From positions 1 through 6,080 of the forward strand of contig JAUNBY010000093.1 in NCBI GenBank assembly GCA_030526935.1: DNA of 6,080 nt, given 5' to 3'. The DNA comes from Clostridia bacterium. Its GTDB lineage: Bacteria; Bacillota; Clostridia; Christensenellales; Aristaeellaceae. Positions within the stretch are counted from its first letter, which is position 1, and each line of letters begins with the position of its first letter. The notes beneath the pieces are model-generated. The model had not been told where the DNA came from. It worked only from the letters and a program-made list of their open reading frames with translations, and did no database searches. Positions 4,468 through 6,080 of the stretch are shown piece after piece. The position numbers and the translations under genes were made by a program.

Positions 4468-6080
4468 ATGCGAAAACTTATTTCTCTGGCGCTGATATTA
4501 TGTCTTTTGGCGACGGCTGGCGCGGCGCTCGCAGAGTCGGGACAGGGCGCGTATACCGCCGTCTGCCACGGTTTCTACGGGGATTTCGAAGTGACCGTGA
4601 CGCTTGACGAGTCAGGCATTTCTTCCATAACGGCGCAGGGAAGCAAGGAAACCCCCAATATAGGCGGCAAGGCCATAGATTTGCTTATCGGGGATATGAT
4701 GGAAAAGAACACCTGCGAGGTGGATTCCATAAGCGGCGCGACCATTACCTCCGCCGTCTTCAAAGCGGCGGTTCGCGATTGTCTCAATCAGGCGGGCGCG
4801 CCACAGGAGATGTTTACCGCCGTCGAAGCGGAGGACGTGCAGGAGATTCAAATTGACACGGACGTATTGGTAATAGGAACGGGCGTCGCCGGCTTATCCG
4901 CCGCGATCGCTGCCGCCGAGGGCGGAGCGAAGGTTTTGATTATAGAAAAGCAGGGAATTACGGGCGGCTCGTCGGTCACCTCAGCCGGAATAGTCTACTC
5001 AAGCCTGGGTTCCGACGACGTCGAGACGATGGTGGATTACTATATGGCCAGAGCCAACCAGAACGCCGACAGGCAGATGCTCACGTTCTTCGCCGAGAAT
5101 TCTCCCGCCACAATCGAATGGCTCGAGAGCATAGGCGTACAATGGCAGATGGTCGTTCCCGCCGGAACCGCGCCGGAGCCGCGCGCGCATTTCTCCATGG
5201 ACGAAAACGGGCGCACGTTTACCGGAGCCATACTAACCGACAAAATGGAACAGAAGGCCGCCGAGCTTGGAGTAGAGATAATGCTCAACACCGAAGCTTA
5301 CGAAATTCTTACCGACGCCGATGGACGCGTGACCGGCGCGAAAGCCCGAGGCAAGAGCGCCGACTATACTTTTAATTCCGCGGCCGTAGTTTTGGCCACC
5401 GGCGGCTTTGACGCCAGCGAGGATATGAAAGCTGAGTATTCGCCCGTCGCGGTCGGAGATTTCCCGCTTTCCAGCAAGGGAAATGTCGGCGACGGAATTA
5501 AAATGGCCATGGATATTGGCGCGGATACCTGCTTCAAGGGCGGCGTCATAGGATTCAACTTTATAAACGGTTCCCTGCCGGAATCCGGCATGAACGCGAT
5601 CGCCATGTACTGCAACAGCTACACGCAGCCCGATGGCACGTTTGTAAGCGACGTAATAGACTACCCGATAACCTATTCCGCAATCAAAAATCTGGGCGTG
5701 GATCATTTCTACGGGCTTTACGACGCCGACGGCGCAGATAGCGCCGAAGCCGCCGTATCCGTCGGATGGGGATGGAAGGGCGATACGGTAGAAGAACTTG
5801 CGCTGGCGACGGGCATGGACGCGGAAAAGCTCGCCGACGCCATAGCTCAGGGTACGGGACTTGACAATCCTCCCTACTACGCCGTCTGGGTAGCCCCGAC
5901 GACCATTGGCTCCATGGGCGGACTTGTGATAAACACGCAAGCGCAGGTTCTTAAAGACGGCGAACCCATCATAGGCCTCTACGCCTCTGGAGAGGTCGCC
6001 AACGGCCAGTTCTACGATACCGAGTATCCCGCTTCCGGTTCCTCTTTGTCCATAGGTATTACATTTGGCTTGCAGGCGGG
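4468..6080 (+). CDS. Exported FMN_bind/FAD-dependent reductase, fumarate-reductase-like (3' end cut)
   Basis: The visible 537 codons begin with a signal peptide (MRK, hydrophobic core about 4-16, likely cleavage after ALA at 22), so the enzyme acts outside the cytoplasmic membrane. Residues about 28-108 form an FMN_bind domain. Its DSISGATITS motif (86-95) matches the site where ApbE-type flavin transferases attach FMN to the threonine of SGAT, here T92. From about 131 a FAD domain of the fumarate reductase/succinate dehydrogenase flavoprotein family follows. It has the dinucleotide fold at DVLVIGTGVAGLSAA (132-146), an E160 that ends the second strand, TGGSSVTSAG (165-174), ATGGF (310-314) and GLYASGEV (503-510). 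A capping domain lies between. The layout resembles urocanate-reductase-type enzymes; no CXXCH haem site is visible. Positions equivalent to the catalytic His and Arg residues of fumarate reductase are changed, so the substrate is probably not fumarate. The stop codon lies beyond the right edge and only a short tail should be missing. Confidence 0.88.
   Translation, partial: MRKLISLALILCLLATAGAALAESGQGAYTAVCHGFYGDFEVTVTLDESGISSITAQGSKETPNIGGKAIDLLIGDMMEKNTCEVDSISGATITSAVFKAAVRDCLNQAGAPQEMFTAVEAEDVQEIQIDTDVLVIGTGVAGLSAAIAAAEGGAKVLIIEKQGITGGSSVTSAGIVYSSLGSDDVETMVDYYMARANQNADRQMLTFFAENSPATIEWLESIGVQWQMVVPAGTAPEPRAHFSMDENGRTFTGAILTDKMEQKAAELGVEIMLNTEAYEILTDADGRVTGAKARGKSADYTFNSAAVVLATGGFDASEDMKAEYSPVAVGDFPLSSKGNVGDGIKMAMDIGADTCFKGGVIGFNFINGSLPESGMNAIAMYCNSYTQPDGTFVSDVIDYPITYSAIKNLGVDHFYGLYDADGADSAEAAVSVGWGWKGDTVEELALATGMDAEKLADAIAQGTGLDNPPYYAVWVAPTTIGSMGGLVINTQAQVLKDGEPIIGLYASGEVANGQFYDTEYPASGSSLSIGITFGLQA

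Noticed and set aside
4468..4535. Lipoprotein signal peptide on the flavoprotein
   Set aside because: C12 lies inside the hydrophobic core as LILCLLA without a proper lipobox, while ALA at 20-22 gives a normal signal peptidase I site.
5233..5940. Minus-strand open frame of 235 codons
   Set aside because: It lies wholly antisense to the flavoprotein, whose FAD motifs are unmistakable. The long open frame is a by-product of GC-rich codon use.

Overview
The window looks like chromosomal DNA of a strictly anaerobic, Clostridia-like Bacillota, possibly an uncultured gut lineage. This is inferred from four things: strong GGAGG-type ribosome binding sites, sigma-A-type -35/-10 promoters with 17-nt spacers, frequent ATA isoleucine codons, and the mix of protein families. 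No rRNA or other phylogenetic marker is present, so the placement is an inference. No mobile element, CRISPR array, tRNA or rRNA was seen.

Layout. Positions 1-709 (minus) hold the N-terminal 236 codons of an alanine racemase (alr), cut by the left edge and preceded by a good promoter and a very short leader. Positions 811-4280 hold three minus-strand genes, transcribed right to left. The first is a small P-loop ATPase of unknown role. Next, 10 nt on, is threonine synthase (thrC). After a 154-nt gap comes a membrane-anchored glycoside-hydrolase-like protein resembling the DUF4832 group. A near-consensus promoter (TTGTCA-17-TATAAT) lies just upstream of the P-loop gene. A second promoter (TTGACA-17-TAACAT) fires in the opposite direction into a plus-strand gene that starts at 4468 and runs off the right edge. 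That gene encodes an exported flavoprotein with an N-terminal FMN_bind domain and a fumarate-reductase-like FAD domain.

How the genes relate. The P-loop gene and thrC are tightly coupled. The GH-like gene may be read from the same promoter, but its gap and uncertain start leave room for separate control. alr has its own promoter. The plus-strand flavoprotein is the most informative gene: it is built like an extracytoplasmic reductase of anaerobic respiration, with a likely covalently attached FMN and a non-covalent FAD. By manual alignment, however, the four catalytic or substrate-binding residues known from fumarate reductase are replaced, so its electron acceptor is probably something other than fumarate.

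The rest is largely ordinary core metabolism. The best leads are the altered active site of the flavoprotein, the uncharacterised GH-like membrane protein, and the unexplained P-loop/thrC pairing.
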